The notes: a model not told the origin generated them from the sequence alone. DNA of 64,000 nt from Streptomyces griseus subsp. griseus (GCF_003610995.1 NZ_CP032543.1:1240001-1304000), one strand, 5' to 3'. Numbered from the stretch's first letter, positions 8,084 to 17,474 are shown. Numbers and translations are program-made.

Positions 8084-8097
8084 TTACGCGTCGGTAA
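8084..8097. promoter_or_regulatory. putative operator B upstream of the lipase
   Basis: TTACGCGTCGGTAA shares TTACGC and GTAA with the site at 8056, in the same orientation. The 28-base centre-to-centre distance is between 2.5 and 3 helical turns. Confidence 0.45.
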
Positions 8098-8147
8098 AAA
8101 ATGGCGCGGACTCACCGTAGGCCGGGCACAGGCGTCGACCGCGCCAT

Positions 8148-9227
8148 TCAGGCCGCGAGTCCGGCCGGCTTCACCGCACCGGGCCCGAACCTCTCCCGCA
8201 GCCGGTCCGCCACCTCCTCGATCCGGCGCGACCGCTCGTCCGCCGGGTCGAAGGTCAGCTGGCGGGAGGCCCGGCCGGCGTCGACCAGCCCCTCCGCCCG
8301 CAGCGCGATCCCCCGCACCCGGGCCCGCTGGAGCCCGAAGGACTCGTGGATCCGGTAGGCGAGCCCGGTCAGCGCGGCCGAGTGCGCGGTGGCCTCCCCC
8401 AGCGTCCGGCTCCGGGTCAGCGTCGCGTAACCGGTCCGGTCCGCGTACCGCACCGAGACCGCCAGCGACCGGCACACCTGCCCCTCGCCCCGCAGCCGCG
8501 CCCCCAGCTCCTCGGTGAGCGAGAGGAGCGCGCGGCGGTGCTGCTCAAGGGACAACTCGTCGCGGGGGAAAGAGCGTTCGGCGGCGAGCGAGCGGGCGGC
8601 CGCGTTCGGGGTGACCCGGGTCCGGTCGATGCCCCGCGCCCGTTCCCACAGCTCACGCCCGGTCCGTACGCCGGTGACGCGCTGGAGCGTGGCGAGTGGT
8701 GCGGCAGCGATCCGGCCGACGGAGTCCAGCCCGTAACCGCACAGGGTGCGCGCCGTGGCGGCCCCGACGCCGTCCAGGGCCGCGGCCGGGAGCGGTGCGA
8801 GGAAGGCCGCCTCCTCGCCCCGGCCCACCACGAAGGTGGTCCCGGGCGCCGCCCGCCGGGCCGCCATCCGGGCCACCATGGGGTTGGCCGCCGCGCCGAT
8901 CGCGCAGTCCACGCCGTGCAGGGCGAGCGCCCTGACCCGGATCACCGAGGCCAGGCCCTGCGCGTCCCGCCCGAAGTAGCGCAGCGCGCCGCCCACATCG
9001 GCGAGCGCCCCGTCGGGCGGCGCGGCCTCGACGAGCGGGGTGAACGCGCCGAGCAGGGCGAGCAGTCCGGTGTAGCCGGCGCTGTCGGGCGGCCCGCCGG
9101 CGCTCCTGCGGAACCGCAGGTACAGGACGCCTGTCGGCTCTTCCACCACCCCGTGCTCCCCCGGAACTCCTCCCGGCTCCTCCACCACCACGCACCCCCT
9201 CAGCACTCCTCCCGGCTCTTCCGTCAT
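8148..9227 (-). CDS. imuB: Y-family DNA polymerase homologue, ImuB-like mutasome subunit
   Basis: The 359-residue protein follows dnaE2 with a 4-base ATGA overlap, which fixes the start at 9227. It aligns with the Y-family scaffold: helix-hairpin-helix-like GVGAATARTLCGYGLDSVG, a little-finger part from about 200 (TLTRSRTLGEATAHSAALTG) and a C-terminal arm. The N-terminal strand that in active Y polymerases carries the first catalytic Asp reads VLYLRFRR here, so it is probably catalytically inactive, as in ImuB, which bridges DnaE2 to the sliding clamp. Unusually, the first 45 residues contain three EEPxGV-type repeats. The symbol rests on context; classic ImuB length is greater. Confidence 0.8.
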   Translation of the reverse strand: MTEEPGGVLRGCVVVEEPGGVPGEHGVVEEPTGVLYLRFRRSAGGPPDSAGYTGLLALLGAFTPLVEAAPPDGALADVGGALRYFGRDAQGLASVIRVRALALHGVDCAIGAAANPMVARMAARRAAPGTTFVVGRGEEAAFLAPLPAAALDGVGAATARTLCGYGLDSVGRIAAAPLATLQRVTGVRTGRELWERARGIDRTRVTPNAAARSLAAERSFPRDELSLEQHRRALLSLTEELGARLRGEGQVCRSLAVSVRYADRTGYATLTRSRTLGEATAHSAALTGLAYRIHESFGLQRARVRGIALRAEGLVDAGRASRQLTFDPADERSRRIEEVADRLRERFGPGAVKPAGLAA

Positions 9228-12200
9228 CCCGCGCTCCCCTGCGACCGGTGCCACAACTTCCTTCCGGTGGGCGTCCCTTCGCCGGGTGGCTGGAGGTCGG
9301 CCCAGGGGTTCATCTCGTAACCGGTCTCCATCCGTATACGACGGCCGGGCCCGGGCGCCTCCTCGTCCGCGCCCTTCTCCGGCCCCTCCTCCCCCTCCTC
9401 CGCCAGCCGCGCCGCCACCGCGTCGAGTCCGCCGGTGCGCCGCAGTTCGGCCAGTTCGGCGAGGTTCCAGGCGGCCGCGCCCGCCACGCTCAGGCTGCGC
9501 GCGCCGCGCCGCTGGACCACTCCGCGTACCAGCAGCAGCCAGGAGTGGAAGACGGTGTGCGCGCAGGCGGCGTGGCTGTCCTCGAAGAACGCCAGGTCGG
9601 CCAGGCCGCTGCCGTCGTCCAGGGTGGTGAAGACGACCCGGCGGCCGGAGCGCATCGGCGGCGTCTGGGTGGCCACCTTGGCCCCCGCGACCAGCACGGT
9701 CTCCCCGTGCCGGGCCTCGCGCAGCCGCTTGGCGGAGACCACGCCCAGCTCGTCCAGGAAGGCCTGGTGATCCCCCATGAGATGGCGGGAGACATCCATG
9801 CTCAGCACCCCGAGCTCGGCGCTCAGCCGCTCCGCCTCGTTGAGATCGGGCAGCCCGACGGAGCCCGTACGGTGTCCGTCCCCCAGCGGGAGCTGCCCGC
9901 CCCGGGCGCCCGGACCGGAGCCCCGGTGGGCGCGGTGGAGCTCGGAGAGGTGCAGCAGCAGATCGCGGCGGTTGGCGCCGAAGGCGTCCAACGCGCCGAC
10001 CTGCGCGAGCCGTTCGGCGACCGGGCGGCCTGGCCGGGCCCGCTGCCAGAAGTCCAGCAGCGAGGTGTACGGCTGCCCCTCCTCGATCCGGGCGGCCTCG
10101 GCCTCGCTGATGCCGTGGACGTCGGAGAGTGCGAGCCGCAGCCCCCAGGCGTCCCGCCCACCCTCACCATCAGACACCAGTTCGATTCTATGGGCGACCG
10201 CCGACCGGTTCACATCCAGCGGCAGCACCGGCACGCCACGCCGCCGCGCGTCCGCGAGCAGCAGCCGCTTCGGGTACATCCCTGGGTCGTGGGTGAGCAA
10301 CCCGGCGTAGAAGGCGGCCGGGTGGTGCGCCTTGAGCCAGGCCGACTGGTACGTCGGTACGGCGAACGCGACGGCGTGCGCCTTGCAGAAGCCGTAGCTG
10401 CCGAACGCCTCGATGATCTTCCAGGTCCGGGCGATCACCTCGGCGTCGTACCCTCGGGCCGCCGCGTGCCGGGCGAACCAGACCTTGATCAGCCCCTGCG
10501 ACTCGGGGTGGGAGAGTCCGCGCCGCACCCGGTCGGCCTCACCGCGACCGCAGCCGGTCATGATGGCGACGATCTCGATGATCTGCTCGTGGAAGACGAC
10601 CACACCGTAGGTGCCGCTCAGCGCTTTCTCCAGGTCACGGTGGGGGTAGCGGACCGGCGCACGGCCGTGCCGGGCCTCGATGAACGGCCGCACCATGTCG
10701 GCGGCGACCGGCCCGGGCCGGAACAGCGAGATGTCGACGACCAGGTCGTGGAAGGTGGCGGGCTGGAGCCTGGAGACCAGATCGCGCTGGCCGGGCGACT
10801 CGATCTGGAAGCAGCCCAGCGTCTCGGAGGTACGGATCAGCCGGTACGTCTCCGGGTCGCCCGGCGGTACGGCGTCCAGGTCCACCACCGCGCCCGAGGC
10901 GCGTTCCACCTCGGCGACGGCGTGCGCCATCGCCGACTGCATCCGTACGCCCAGCACATCGAGTTTGAGCAGCCCGAGGTCCTCCACGTCCTCCTTGTCG
11001 AACTGGGACATCGGGAAACCCTCGCCACTGGTGGGCATCACCGGCGTCCGGCGCATCAGCCCGGCATCCGAGAGCAGTACCCCGCACGGGTGCATGGCGA
11101 CGCCGCGCGGCAGTGCGTCCAGCCCTTCCACCAGCTCCCAGAGCCGCCCGTACCGGTCCTGGTTCCGCGCGACCTCCTTCAGCTCGGGCAGCTCCTCCAT
11201 CGCGGCGCGGGCATCGCGGGCCCGGATGTGCGGGAACGCCTTGGCGAGCCGGTCGATCTCGGCCGGGTCCATGGAGAGGGCGGCGCCGACGTCGCGGATC
11301 GCGTGGCGGACCCGGTAGGTCTCGGGCATGGCGACGGTGGCGACGCGTTCGGGTCCGAAGCGTTCGATGATCCGGCGGTAGACGTCGAGGCGGCGGGCCG
11401 ATTCGACGTCGATGTCGATGTCGGGCAGGACGAAGCGGCGCTTGGAGAGGAAGCGCTCCATGAGCAGCCCGTGCTCCACCGGGTCGGCGTGGGCGATACC
11501 GAGGAGGTGGTTGACCAGGGAGCCGGCGCCGGAGCCGCGTGCGGTGACCCGGACACCCATCTCCCTCACGTCGTCCACGACCTGAGCCACGGTCAGGAAG
11601 TACGAGGCGAAGCCGTGGTGGGCGATGATGTCCAGCTCCTCGTGCATCCGGTCCCAGTACGCGCGCTCGCGGTCGTGGCCGCGCAGCACCATCCCGGCGG
11701 CGGCCCGGGAGGCCAGCACCCGCTGGGCGGTACGCCGGCCGGCCCCGACCAGGTGGGGCTCGGGGAAGTGGATGCCGTTCAGGCCGAGGTCGGCGGCGGG
11801 GTCGACCCGGCAGGCGTCGGCGGTGCGCCGGGTCTCCGCCAGCAGCCGGGCTGCGGCGCCCTGCCCGAGACCGGCGGCGGAGGCGATCCGCTCGGCGGCC
11901 TCCCGCATCGCGTCCTCGCCCTTGAGCCAGCGCTCACCGCTGTCCAGGGGCGAGCGGCGCGGGTCGAGGGGGACGAGCCTGCGGGCGGAGTCGAGGACGT
12001 CGGCGAGGGGGCCCTGCCCCGGGTCGGCGTACCGGACGGCGTTGGTCAGCACGGCCCGTACGCCTTGGTCGGCGGCGAAGCCGAGGGTACGGGCGGCCAG
12101 CCGCAGCGATCCGGCCCCGGGGCCCGGGCGGCCGTGGTCGACGGCTTCGAGGCGCAGGTCGTCGCCGTACATCTCCCGCCAGGGCGCGAGCAGTGCGGCG

Positions 12201-12730
12201 GCCCGGTCGGGGCGGCCCGCGGCGAGCGCCCGGCCCACCTCGGAGGCGGGCCCGAGCAGCACGGTCAGCCCGTCGGCGGGCAGCGCTTCCCGCCCGGCCA
12301 GCGGCGGGCCGGTGACGTCGAGCGGCCGGGAGCCGGCACCCCGGGCGTGGGCGGCGGTCACGAGACGGCACAGCTCGGCCCAGCCGTGTGCGCCGTCCCG
12401 GGCGAGGAAGGTGGCCCGGGGTGCGGATTCATCGACAAAGGCACCGCCCCGCGCGGGGGTGCGCGGGCGCGCGGCGTCCCGGCCGGCCCCGCCCCCGTAC
12501 GAGCCGTACGAGGCCACCGCGAGGTCCACCCCGAAGACCGGCCGGACCTCGACGCCCTCCTCCTGGCATGCCTTGGCGAACCGGACCGCCCCCGCGAGGG
12601 TGTCGCGGTCGGTCAGCGCGAGGGCGTCCATCCCCCGCTCGGCGGCGCGCCGGGCGAGCCGCTCGGGGTGCGAGGCCCCGTACCGCAGGGAGAACCCGGA
12701 GGCGGTATGGAGATGCGTAAAACCGGACAT
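9224..12730 (-). CDS. dnaE2: error-prone DNA polymerase III alpha subunit DnaE2
   Basis: The 1168-residue protein begins with a PHP domain (FTHLHTASGFSLRYGASHPERL), continues into the C-family polymerase core with the catalytic triplet PDIDIDVES at about residue 435, and ends with the HhH and OB-fold segment (VLVAGAKVATQTPP). Pairing with an ImuB-like gene through ATGA overlap and an upstream LexA-type box identifies it as the damage-inducible DnaE2 rather than the replicative DnaE. Its known role in actinobacteria is mutagenic translesion synthesis. The start is ATG 12730 before the conserved PHP motif; the in-frame codon further upstream would overlap the LexA region. Confidence 0.93.
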   Translation of the reverse strand: MSGFTHLHTASGFSLRYGASHPERLARRAAERGMDALALTDRDTLAGAVRFAKACQEEGVEVRPVFGVDLAVASYGSYGGGAGRDAARPRTPARGGAFVDESAPRATFLARDGAHGWAELCRLVTAAHARGAGSRPLDVTGPPLAGREALPADGLTVLLGPASEVGRALAAGRPDRAAALLAPWREMYGDDLRLEAVDHGRPGPGAGSLRLAARTLGFAADQGVRAVLTNAVRYADPGQGPLADVLDSARRLVPLDPRRSPLDSGERWLKGEDAMREAAERIASAAGLGQGAAARLLAETRRTADACRVDPAADLGLNGIHFPEPHLVGAGRRTAQRVLASRAAAGMVLRGHDRERAYWDRMHEELDIIAHHGFASYFLTVAQVVDDVREMGVRVTARGSGAGSLVNHLLGIAHADPVEHGLLMERFLSKRRFVLPDIDIDVESARRLDVYRRIIERFGPERVATVAMPETYRVRHAIRDVGAALSMDPAEIDRLAKAFPHIRARDARAAMEELPELKEVARNQDRYGRLWELVEGLDALPRGVAMHPCGVLLSDAGLMRRTPVMPTSGEGFPMSQFDKEDVEDLGLLKLDVLGVRMQSAMAHAVAEVERASGAVVDLDAVPPGDPETYRLIRTSETLGCFQIESPGQRDLVSRLQPATFHDLVVDISLFRPGPVAADMVRPFIEARHGRAPVRYPHRDLEKALSGTYGVVVFHEQIIEIVAIMTGCGRGEADRVRRGLSHPESQGLIKVWFARHAAARGYDAEVIARTWKIIEAFGSYGFCKAHAVAFAVPTYQSAWLKAHHPAAFYAGLLTHDPGMYPKRLLLADARRRGVPVLPLDVNRSAVAHRIELVSDGEGGRDAWGLRLALSDVHGISEAEAARIEEGQPYTSLLDFWQRARPGRPVAERLAQVGALDAFGANRRDLLLHLSELHRAHRGSGPGARGGQLPLGDGHRTGSVGLPDLNEAERLSAELGVLSMDVSRHLMGDHQAFLDELGVVSAKRLREARHGETVLVAGAKVATQTPPMRSGRRVVFTTLDDGSGLADLAFFEDSHAACAHTVFHSWLLLVRGVVQRRGARSLSVAGAAAWNLAELAELRRTGGLDAVAARLAEEGEEGPEKGADEEAPGPGRRIRMETGYEMNPWADLQPPGEGTPTGRKLWHRSQGSAG

Positions 12731-12800
12731 GCGCACCTCCTGGACCGTTCCGACCGTTCTGCCACTCACCACCCCCCTGCTCTCCACCATAGACCAGCTT

Positions 12801-12814
12801 CGAACATTCGTACG
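12801..12814. promoter_or_regulatory. LexA (SOS) box
   Basis: CGAACATTCGTACG matches the actinobacterial LexA consensus CGAAC-N4-GTTCG with a perfect left half and one mismatch in the right. It is 71 bases upstream of dnaE2, where an SOS operator would be expected for a mutasome operon. It is 126 bases from the divergent membrane-protein gene. Confidence 0.8.
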
Positions 12815-12939
12815 ATATCCAGTGTGCGGGACATATCACCGACCGGCACCGCGCCCGCCCGACCGGCACCGCACCCGCCCCTACGCCATTCAGCCCCGCC
12901 CCGCCTGCATGAACACCGTCCCACCCGGACGGTGGGGGC

Positions 12940-14004
12940 ATGACTTTCGTCGACGAGGTGAAGAACGCCGTCACTCCACGGGCCGCCCTGCTCGTCATCG
13001 GCGTACTCGGACTCCAGCTGCTGTTCATCGCCTCCTACGTCGGCGCGCTGCACAAGCCGAAGCCGACGGATGTGGCCTTCGGGGTGGTGGCCCCGCAGCA
13101 GATGTCGCAGCAGCTCGTCAGCCGGCTGGACGGCCTTCCCGGCGGGCCGCTGGACCCCCGCACGGTGGGCAGCGAGGCCGAGGCGCGCGAACAGATCATG
13201 AACCGTGACATCGACGGCGCCCTGATCGTCTCGCCGGAGGGCCGGACCGACACCCTGCTGGTGGCCTCCGGCGGCGGGACCGTCCTGTCCAGCGCCCTGG
13301 AGCGGATTCTCACCCAGGTCGAGGGCCCCCAGCAGCGGACCGTACGGACCGTGGACGTGGCACCGGCCTCCGCCGACGACTTCGACGGACTGTCATCCTT
13401 CTACCTGGTGGTCGGCTGGTGCGTGGGCGGCTACCTCTGCGCCTCGATCCTGGCGATCAGCGCCGGCACCAAGCCCGCCAACCGGCAGCGGGCGCTGATC
13501 CGGACCATGGTGATGGCGGCGTACGCGATCGCGGGCGGCATCGGCGGCGCGATCATCATCGGCCCGATCCTCGGCGCGCTGCCGGGCAGCGTCTGGGGCC
13601 TGGCCGGTCTCGGGGCACTGGTCGTCTTCTCGGTCGGCATGATCACGCTCGCGCTGGAGGCCCTCACCGGCATCGTCGGTATCGGACTGGCCGTCCTGAT
13701 CATCGTCATCGCGGGCAACCCGAGCGCGGGCGGCGCCTTCCCGCTCCCGATGCTCCCGGACTTCTGGCGGGCGATCGGCCCGGCCCTCCCGCCGGGCGCG
13801 GGCACCTGGGTGGCCCGTTCGATCGCCTACTTCCGGGGCAACGCGGCCACCGGCCCGCTGCTGGTGCTCTCCGCCTGGGCGGTCGCGGGTACGGCGCTGA
13901 CCCTGCTGCTGTCGATGCGGCACCGGGCGGAAGGCGATGCGGCGGGCACCACCGCCACGGCCGCCACCCCGGCACCGGGCTCCGGCGGGTCGACGGCGGT
14001 CTGA
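12940..14004 (+). CDS. integral membrane protein, ABC-2/YhgE-Pip-like (DUF3533 type)
   Basis: The 354-residue protein has one N-terminal membrane segment (about 18-37), an extracytoplasmic domain of about 110 residues, then five or six hydrophobic helices (from about 150 to 330) and a polar Ala/Thr/Gly-rich tail. This one-plus-five layout with a large loop after helix 1 matches YhgE/Pip-like and ABC-2 permease-type proteins (DUF3533). No ATPase gene is adjacent, so transport is not established. It starts with ATG 12940; a GTGGGGG stretch is the only SD-like sequence. A 9-bp hairpin at 14053-14075 probably ends the transcript. Confidence 0.75.
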   Translation: MTFVDEVKNAVTPRAALLVIGVLGLQLLFIASYVGALHKPKPTDVAFGVVAPQQMSQQLVSRLDGLPGGPLDPRTVGSEAEAREQIMNRDIDGALIVSPEGRTDTLLVASGGGTVLSSALERILTQVEGPQQRTVRTVDVAPASADDFDGLSSFYLVVGWCVGGYLCASILAISAGTKPANRQRALIRTMVMAAYAIAGGIGGAIIIGPILGALPGSVWGLAGLGALVVFSVGMITLALEALTGIVGIGLAVLIIVIAGNPSAGGAFPLPMLPDFWRAIGPALPPGAGTWVARSIAYFRGNAATGPLLVLSAWAVAGTALTLLLSMRHRAEGDAAGTTATAATPAPGSGGSTAV

Positions 14005-14052
14005 AACCGGCCCCCTCCCCTTCGCCCCGTTCCTCCGCGATGATCCATCCGT

Positions 14053-14075
14053 GGGGCCGCCCTGGTGGCGGCCCC
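14053..14075 (+). terminator. hairpin after the DUF3533-type gene
   Basis: GGGGCCGCC and GGCGGCCCC pair perfectly around CTGGT, 48 bases after the stop. Confidence 0.6.
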
Positions 14076-14220
14076 GTCCGACGTCCACCCCAATTCCTGA
14101 TGACAGGTCGGCGCAACGGCTAGGCATGACAGGTGCATGACGACATCCTGGAGCGGCCTCGTACCACCCGACGAGGAGCACGGCCAGGTCAACTCCTTCC
14201 CACCCCCACGGAGGTCGCTC

Positions 14221-14718
14221 ATGCGTCGTCGATTCATGGCTCCGCTCGCCGCAGCCGCCCTGTCCCTCCCGCTCGCCCTGATCACCGCCCCCTCCGCCTC
14301 GGCCGCCCCCGCCGACAAGCCCCAGGTGCTCAGCTCCTGGACCCAGACGAGCGCCTCCAGCTACAACTCCTGGAACGCGGCCCGCAACAACCGGGGCGCC
14401 TGGTCCGCTTACGGCTTCGACTGGTCGACGGACTACTGCAGCAGCTCCCCCGACAACCCCTTCGGCTTCCCCTTCCAGACCGCCTGCGCCCGCCACGACT
14501 TCGGCTACCGCAACTACAAGGCCGCCGGCACGTTCTCCGCCAACAAGGCCCGCATCGACTCCGCCTTCCACGAGGACCTCAAGCGCGTGTGCGCCGCCTA
14601 CTCCGGAGCGAAGCGGAACTCGTGCAACAGCACCGCCTGGACGTATTACCAGGCCGTGAACATCTTCGGCATCGCCCCGGCCAGGACGGACTCCGGCAGC
14701 CTGGCGCAGGCCGCCTGA
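14221..14718 (+). CDS. secreted prokaryotic phospholipase A2
   Basis: The 165-residue precursor has a signal peptide (residues 1-28, ending ASA). The mature domain contains CARHDFGYRNY at about 89-99, the signature of the Streptomyces PLA2 family (S. violaceoruber type), where His92 is the catalytic base and Asp93 helps bind Ca2+; FDWSTDYCSSSPDNPFGF upstream supplies the calcium loop. Cys73/Cys89 and Cys112/Cys120 are plausible disulfides. It should hydrolyse the sn-2 ester of phospholipids outside the cell. The ATG at 14221 follows SD GGAGGT; upstream in-frame starts lack one. Confidence 0.92.
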   Translation: MRRRFMAPLAAAALSLPLALITAPSASAAPADKPQVLSSWTQTSASSYNSWNAARNNRGAWSAYGFDWSTDYCSSSPDNPFGFPFQTACARHDFGYRNYKAAGTFSANKARIDSAFHEDLKRVCAAYSGAKRNSCNSTAWTYYQAVNIFGIAPARTDSGSLAQAA

Positions 14719-14727
14719 CCATCACCG

Positions 14728-14765
14728 GAGGAGAGGCCCCCGGCGCGCGCCGGGGGCCTCTCCTC
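14728..14765. terminator. bidirectional terminator between PLA2 and sprD
   Basis: A perfect 38-base palindrome (two 19-base arms beginning GAGGAGAGGCCCCCGGCGC) lies between the convergent genes. Confidence 0.9.
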
Positions 14766-14784
14766 ACTGCCGTGCGGTGTCGCG

Positions 14785-15870
14785 TCAGCCGATCTCGGCG
14801 CCGTAGGCGGCGAGCGCCTCAGGGACCGGCTGGAAGAACGTCGTGCCGCCCGAGGAGCAGTCGCCACTGCCGCCCGAGGTCAGGCCGAGCGCGGTGTCGC
14901 CCGCGAAGAGGGCGCCGCCGCTGTCGCCCGGTTCGGCGCAGACCGTCGTCTGGATGAGGCCGTTGACGATGTCGCCGTTGCCGTAGTTGACCGTGGCGTC
15001 CAGCGCGGTGACCTCACCGTCGTGCACCTGGGTGGTGGAGCCGCTGCGGGTGACCTGCTGGCCGACCGTCGCCTCGCCCGCCTGGGTGATCGCCTGGGTG
15101 GAGCCGTCGTAGAGGTTGACCTCGCTCGGGTGCGCGATGTCCGAGGTGTACTTGACCAGGCCGTAGTCGTTCTCCGGGAAGCTGGAGCCCTCGTTGGTCC
15201 CGATCTCCGAGCCGCCCTGGGTGTCCGACCAGCTGGTGACCGACTCGGTGCAGTGGCCGGCGGTCAGGAAGTACGGCTCGCCGTCCTTGACCACGTTGAA
15301 GCCGAGCGAGCAGCGGGAGCCGGAGCCCCAGATCGCGTCGCCGCCCGCGATCAGCGGCTTGAACTCGCCCTCGGTCTTGTTCAGTTCGGCCTTGCCGCCG
15401 AGACCCTCGACCACGGCCGAGAGCTTCTTCCAGGCCGCGCCGTCGACCGTGCGGTCGGCGGTGACGAGCACCTTGTTGCTCACCGGGTCGACGGCCCAGG
15501 AGGTGCCCGGGATCGTCGCCTTGTCGGTGAGGGTCTGCCGGGCGGACTTCAGCTCGGCGAGGGAGTTCTCCACGACCCTGGCCTTGCCGCCCGCCTGGCG
15601 GACCTGCTCGGCGGCGGCCTCGTCGACGACGTTCACGACGAGGGCCTTCGTCCTGCTGTCGTAGTACGAGCCGGCCGCGTCCGCGCCCAGGTCCCGGTCG
15701 AGGGTGGTGGCGAGCTTTCCGGCCGCCTCCGCGTTGAGCGTCTTGGCCGTGAACTGGGGCACGTCGTCACTGGCGTTCGCACTCTGGAACGTGAAACCCG
15801 CTACGACCAGGGCGGCCGCGGCCGATCCGGCCACCATCGTGCGCTTCCTGGATATGCGTCGATGCTTCAA
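14785..15870 (-). CDS. sprD: streptogrisin D-like secreted serine protease (S1E)
   Basis: This chymotrypsin-fold extracellular protease matches the S. griseus SGPD precursor as I remember it along nearly its whole length. A basic signal peptide is followed by a propeptide of about 115 residues (VPQFTAKTL...GEFKPL) and a mature enzyme starting near [10 protein letters not shown]. The triad is His in FLTAGHCT, Asp in PENDYGLV and Ser in PGDSGGAL. The N-terminal basic block RRISRKR precedes the hydrophobic core. I chose TTG 15870 because a perfect AGGAGG lies 6 bases upstream; an in-frame ATG at 15903 would add 11 residues that are also conserved in SprD, so the longer form is possible. Confidence 0.9.
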   Translation of the reverse strand: MKHRRISRKRTMVAGSAAAALVVAGFTFQSANASDDVPQFTAKTLNAEAAGKLATTLDRDLGADAAGSYYDSRTKALVVNVVDEAAAEQVRQAGGKARVVENSLAELKSARQTLTDKATIPGTSWAVDPVSNKVLVTADRTVDGAAWKKLSAVVEGLGGKAELNKTEGEFKPLIAGGDAIWGSGSRCSLGFNVVKDGEPYFLTAGHCTESVTSWSDTQGGSEIGTNEGSSFPENDYGLVKYTSDIAHPSEVNLYDGSTQAITQAGEATVGQQVTRSGSTTQVHDGEVTALDATVNYGNGDIVNGLIQTTVCAEPGDSGGALFAGDTALGLTSGGSGDCSSGGTTFFQPVPEALAAYGAEIG

Positions 15871-16204
15871 CTTCGACCTCCTGTGGGGCCGTGCACGGAA
15901 CATGTGGGGTGCCCGTACACGGAGGATGGGGCGCCCACTATTCCGAGGGCGTCAGGGGCACACAAGGTCGACTTCCGGACGTGCACACGACAGTGACGCT
16001 TCGCCCGCGCGATGTTCACTTACCCGTGGTCATGCCATGTCGGTTCCGTTCGCGAACACCCGGTGCAACCGTCGGCGGCCCCTGGGTGAGGACTAGTCCT
16101 GTCCGGTATTCACCCCTGACCGTCCGCATGTTGTACGCACCCGTCCGGATCGAGACGGAAATCGTCCGCCACAAGCGTCTCGGGACCTTCACAGTTCCTG
16201 CCTC
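15871..16204. other. upstream region of sprD; no intact gene
   Basis: These 334 bases hold the sprD ribosome-binding site (AGGAGG, complement of 15877-15882) and its promoter. A GGACTAGTCC palindrome lies at 16090-16099. No coding pattern is visible; the DNA runs into the decayed hydrolase gene. Confidence 0.5.
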
Positions 16205-16987
16205 CGGAGGACCGGCGGACGGCGCGCCGGTAGCCGTACGCAACTGATCACCTACGGCCGTCCGGGGTACGGCGGCAGCGACCGGCAGGGGGGACGCCGG
16301 GTCAGCGATGGGGTGGAGGGCGTCCGGGCGATCGCCGACTCGCCGGGGCTGGAGCGGTTCGCCGTCGTGGGCCGCTCCGGCGGGGCCCCGCCCGCACTGG
16401 CCTGCGCGGCGCTGCTGCCCGAGCGGGTCACCCGTACCGCCGCTCCGGTCACCCTGGCACCCTGGGGCGCGGCCGGTCTCGACTGGTTCGACGGGATGGC
16501 CGCGTCCAACGTGCTCGCGTACTCCACGGCCGCCGCCGACCCGGACTCCCTCGCGGAGTCCTTCATCGTCCGCTCGGCGCAGATCCGGCAGACCCCGGTC
16601 CGGGCTCCTGGCCGATCTGCGCCGGGAGCTGACCGACTCCGACCGGATGGTGGTCAACGACGCGGGGATCCGATCCATGCTGCTGCGCAACTACAGGGAG
16701 GGGCTGCGCACTTCGGCGTACGGCTGGATCGATGACGCGATCGCGTTCCGCAGCCCCTGGGGTCCGATCCGGCCCACATCAACGGCCGGGTGCTGCTCTG
16801 GCACAGGGTGAAGGACGTGTTCTCGCCGGTGGGCCGCTCCCGCTGGCTCGCCGGGCAGATCCCGGGCGCCACCGCCGTACTGGAACCGGCGGCGGCGCAC
16901 TTCGACGCGCTCCCCCGCATCCTCAACTGGCTGCTGGACGAGCGGGAGCCCCCGGGCGAGCCGCTGCCCGCCACGGCTCCGGGGTGA
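16205..16987 (+). pseudogene. decayed alpha/beta hydrolase
   Basis: Three frames together read as an alpha/beta hydrolase: LITYGRPGYGGSDR, then the nucleophile elbow VVGRSGGAPPALA (Ser between two Gly), a middle part SDRMVVNDAGIRSMLLRNYREGL, and the end VLLWHRVKDVFSPVGRSRWLAGQIPGA with its acid-residue strand. The first part is in frame 2, the middle shifts to frame 3 near 16603, and the end returns to frame 2 near 16763, so two compensating one-base indels are present. The usual HG oxyanion segment and a start codon are missing at the 5' end. Truncation makes it a pseudogene even if the indels were errors. Confidence 0.75.
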
Positions 16988-17137
16988 CCCGGGCCGCACC
17001 GGGCCGCCTCGGCGCCGGGCCGGCCACCGCCACGCCCCGGCCGGCCCGGCCGGGGCCGCCTCGACGGCCCCGGCCGCTCTCACCCCGTCGGCGTTCCGGC
17101 TCGCGCCGGAAGCACCCGCCGGAAACCCCGCCCGCCC

Positions 17138-17474
17138 TCACACCGCCAGCGGTTCCAGCTCCCGACGGAAGCGCCGCTCGTCCCGGGCGACCTGGGTCAG
17201 CGGATGCTCCTCGCCGAGTCGCCGGGCCAGTTCGCCCAGCAGCTCGCTCCGCAGCTGGGCCGCCTCGTAGTCGCCGCTGGGGCTGACCGCGGTCAGCTCG
17301 GCACCGCAGTCGAGGGCGAGGCCGGCGAAGAGGTGGTCCGCGCCGACCGCCAGGCTGGAGAGCGCCTCGGTGGCGCCGTCGAGTCCGCACAGGGCGGCCC
17401 GCAGTCCGGCGAGCACATGGGCCCGGGCGGCCGGCGGGGATGGCGCGGTGACCGGTGATCCCGATGCGATTCAC
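17138..17474 (-). pseudogene. frameshifted SLOG-like protein fused to a foreign C-terminal tail
   Basis: From GTG 17474 the frame reads MNRIGITGHRAIPA, typical of the N-terminus of YpsA/SLOG-like proteins of Streptomyces. One extra base near 17440 shifts the frame, after which ARAHVLAGLRAAL... SSLAVGADHLFAGLAL and SPSGDYEAA continue the same family. The remaining 37 residues (from QLRSELLGELARRLG to RRFRRELEPLAV) do not look like SLOG; they resemble the C-terminal tail of Streptomyces TPR proteins. I read this as a deletion that joined two genes, plus a frameshift. The 92-codon frame alone could still be expressed. Confidence 0.6.

Noticed and set aside
9248..12943. A 1231-codon open frame on the plus strand opposite dnaE2
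   Set aside because: It is a GC-bias mirror of dnaE2, has no family signature, and dnaE2 shows clear conserved motifs.
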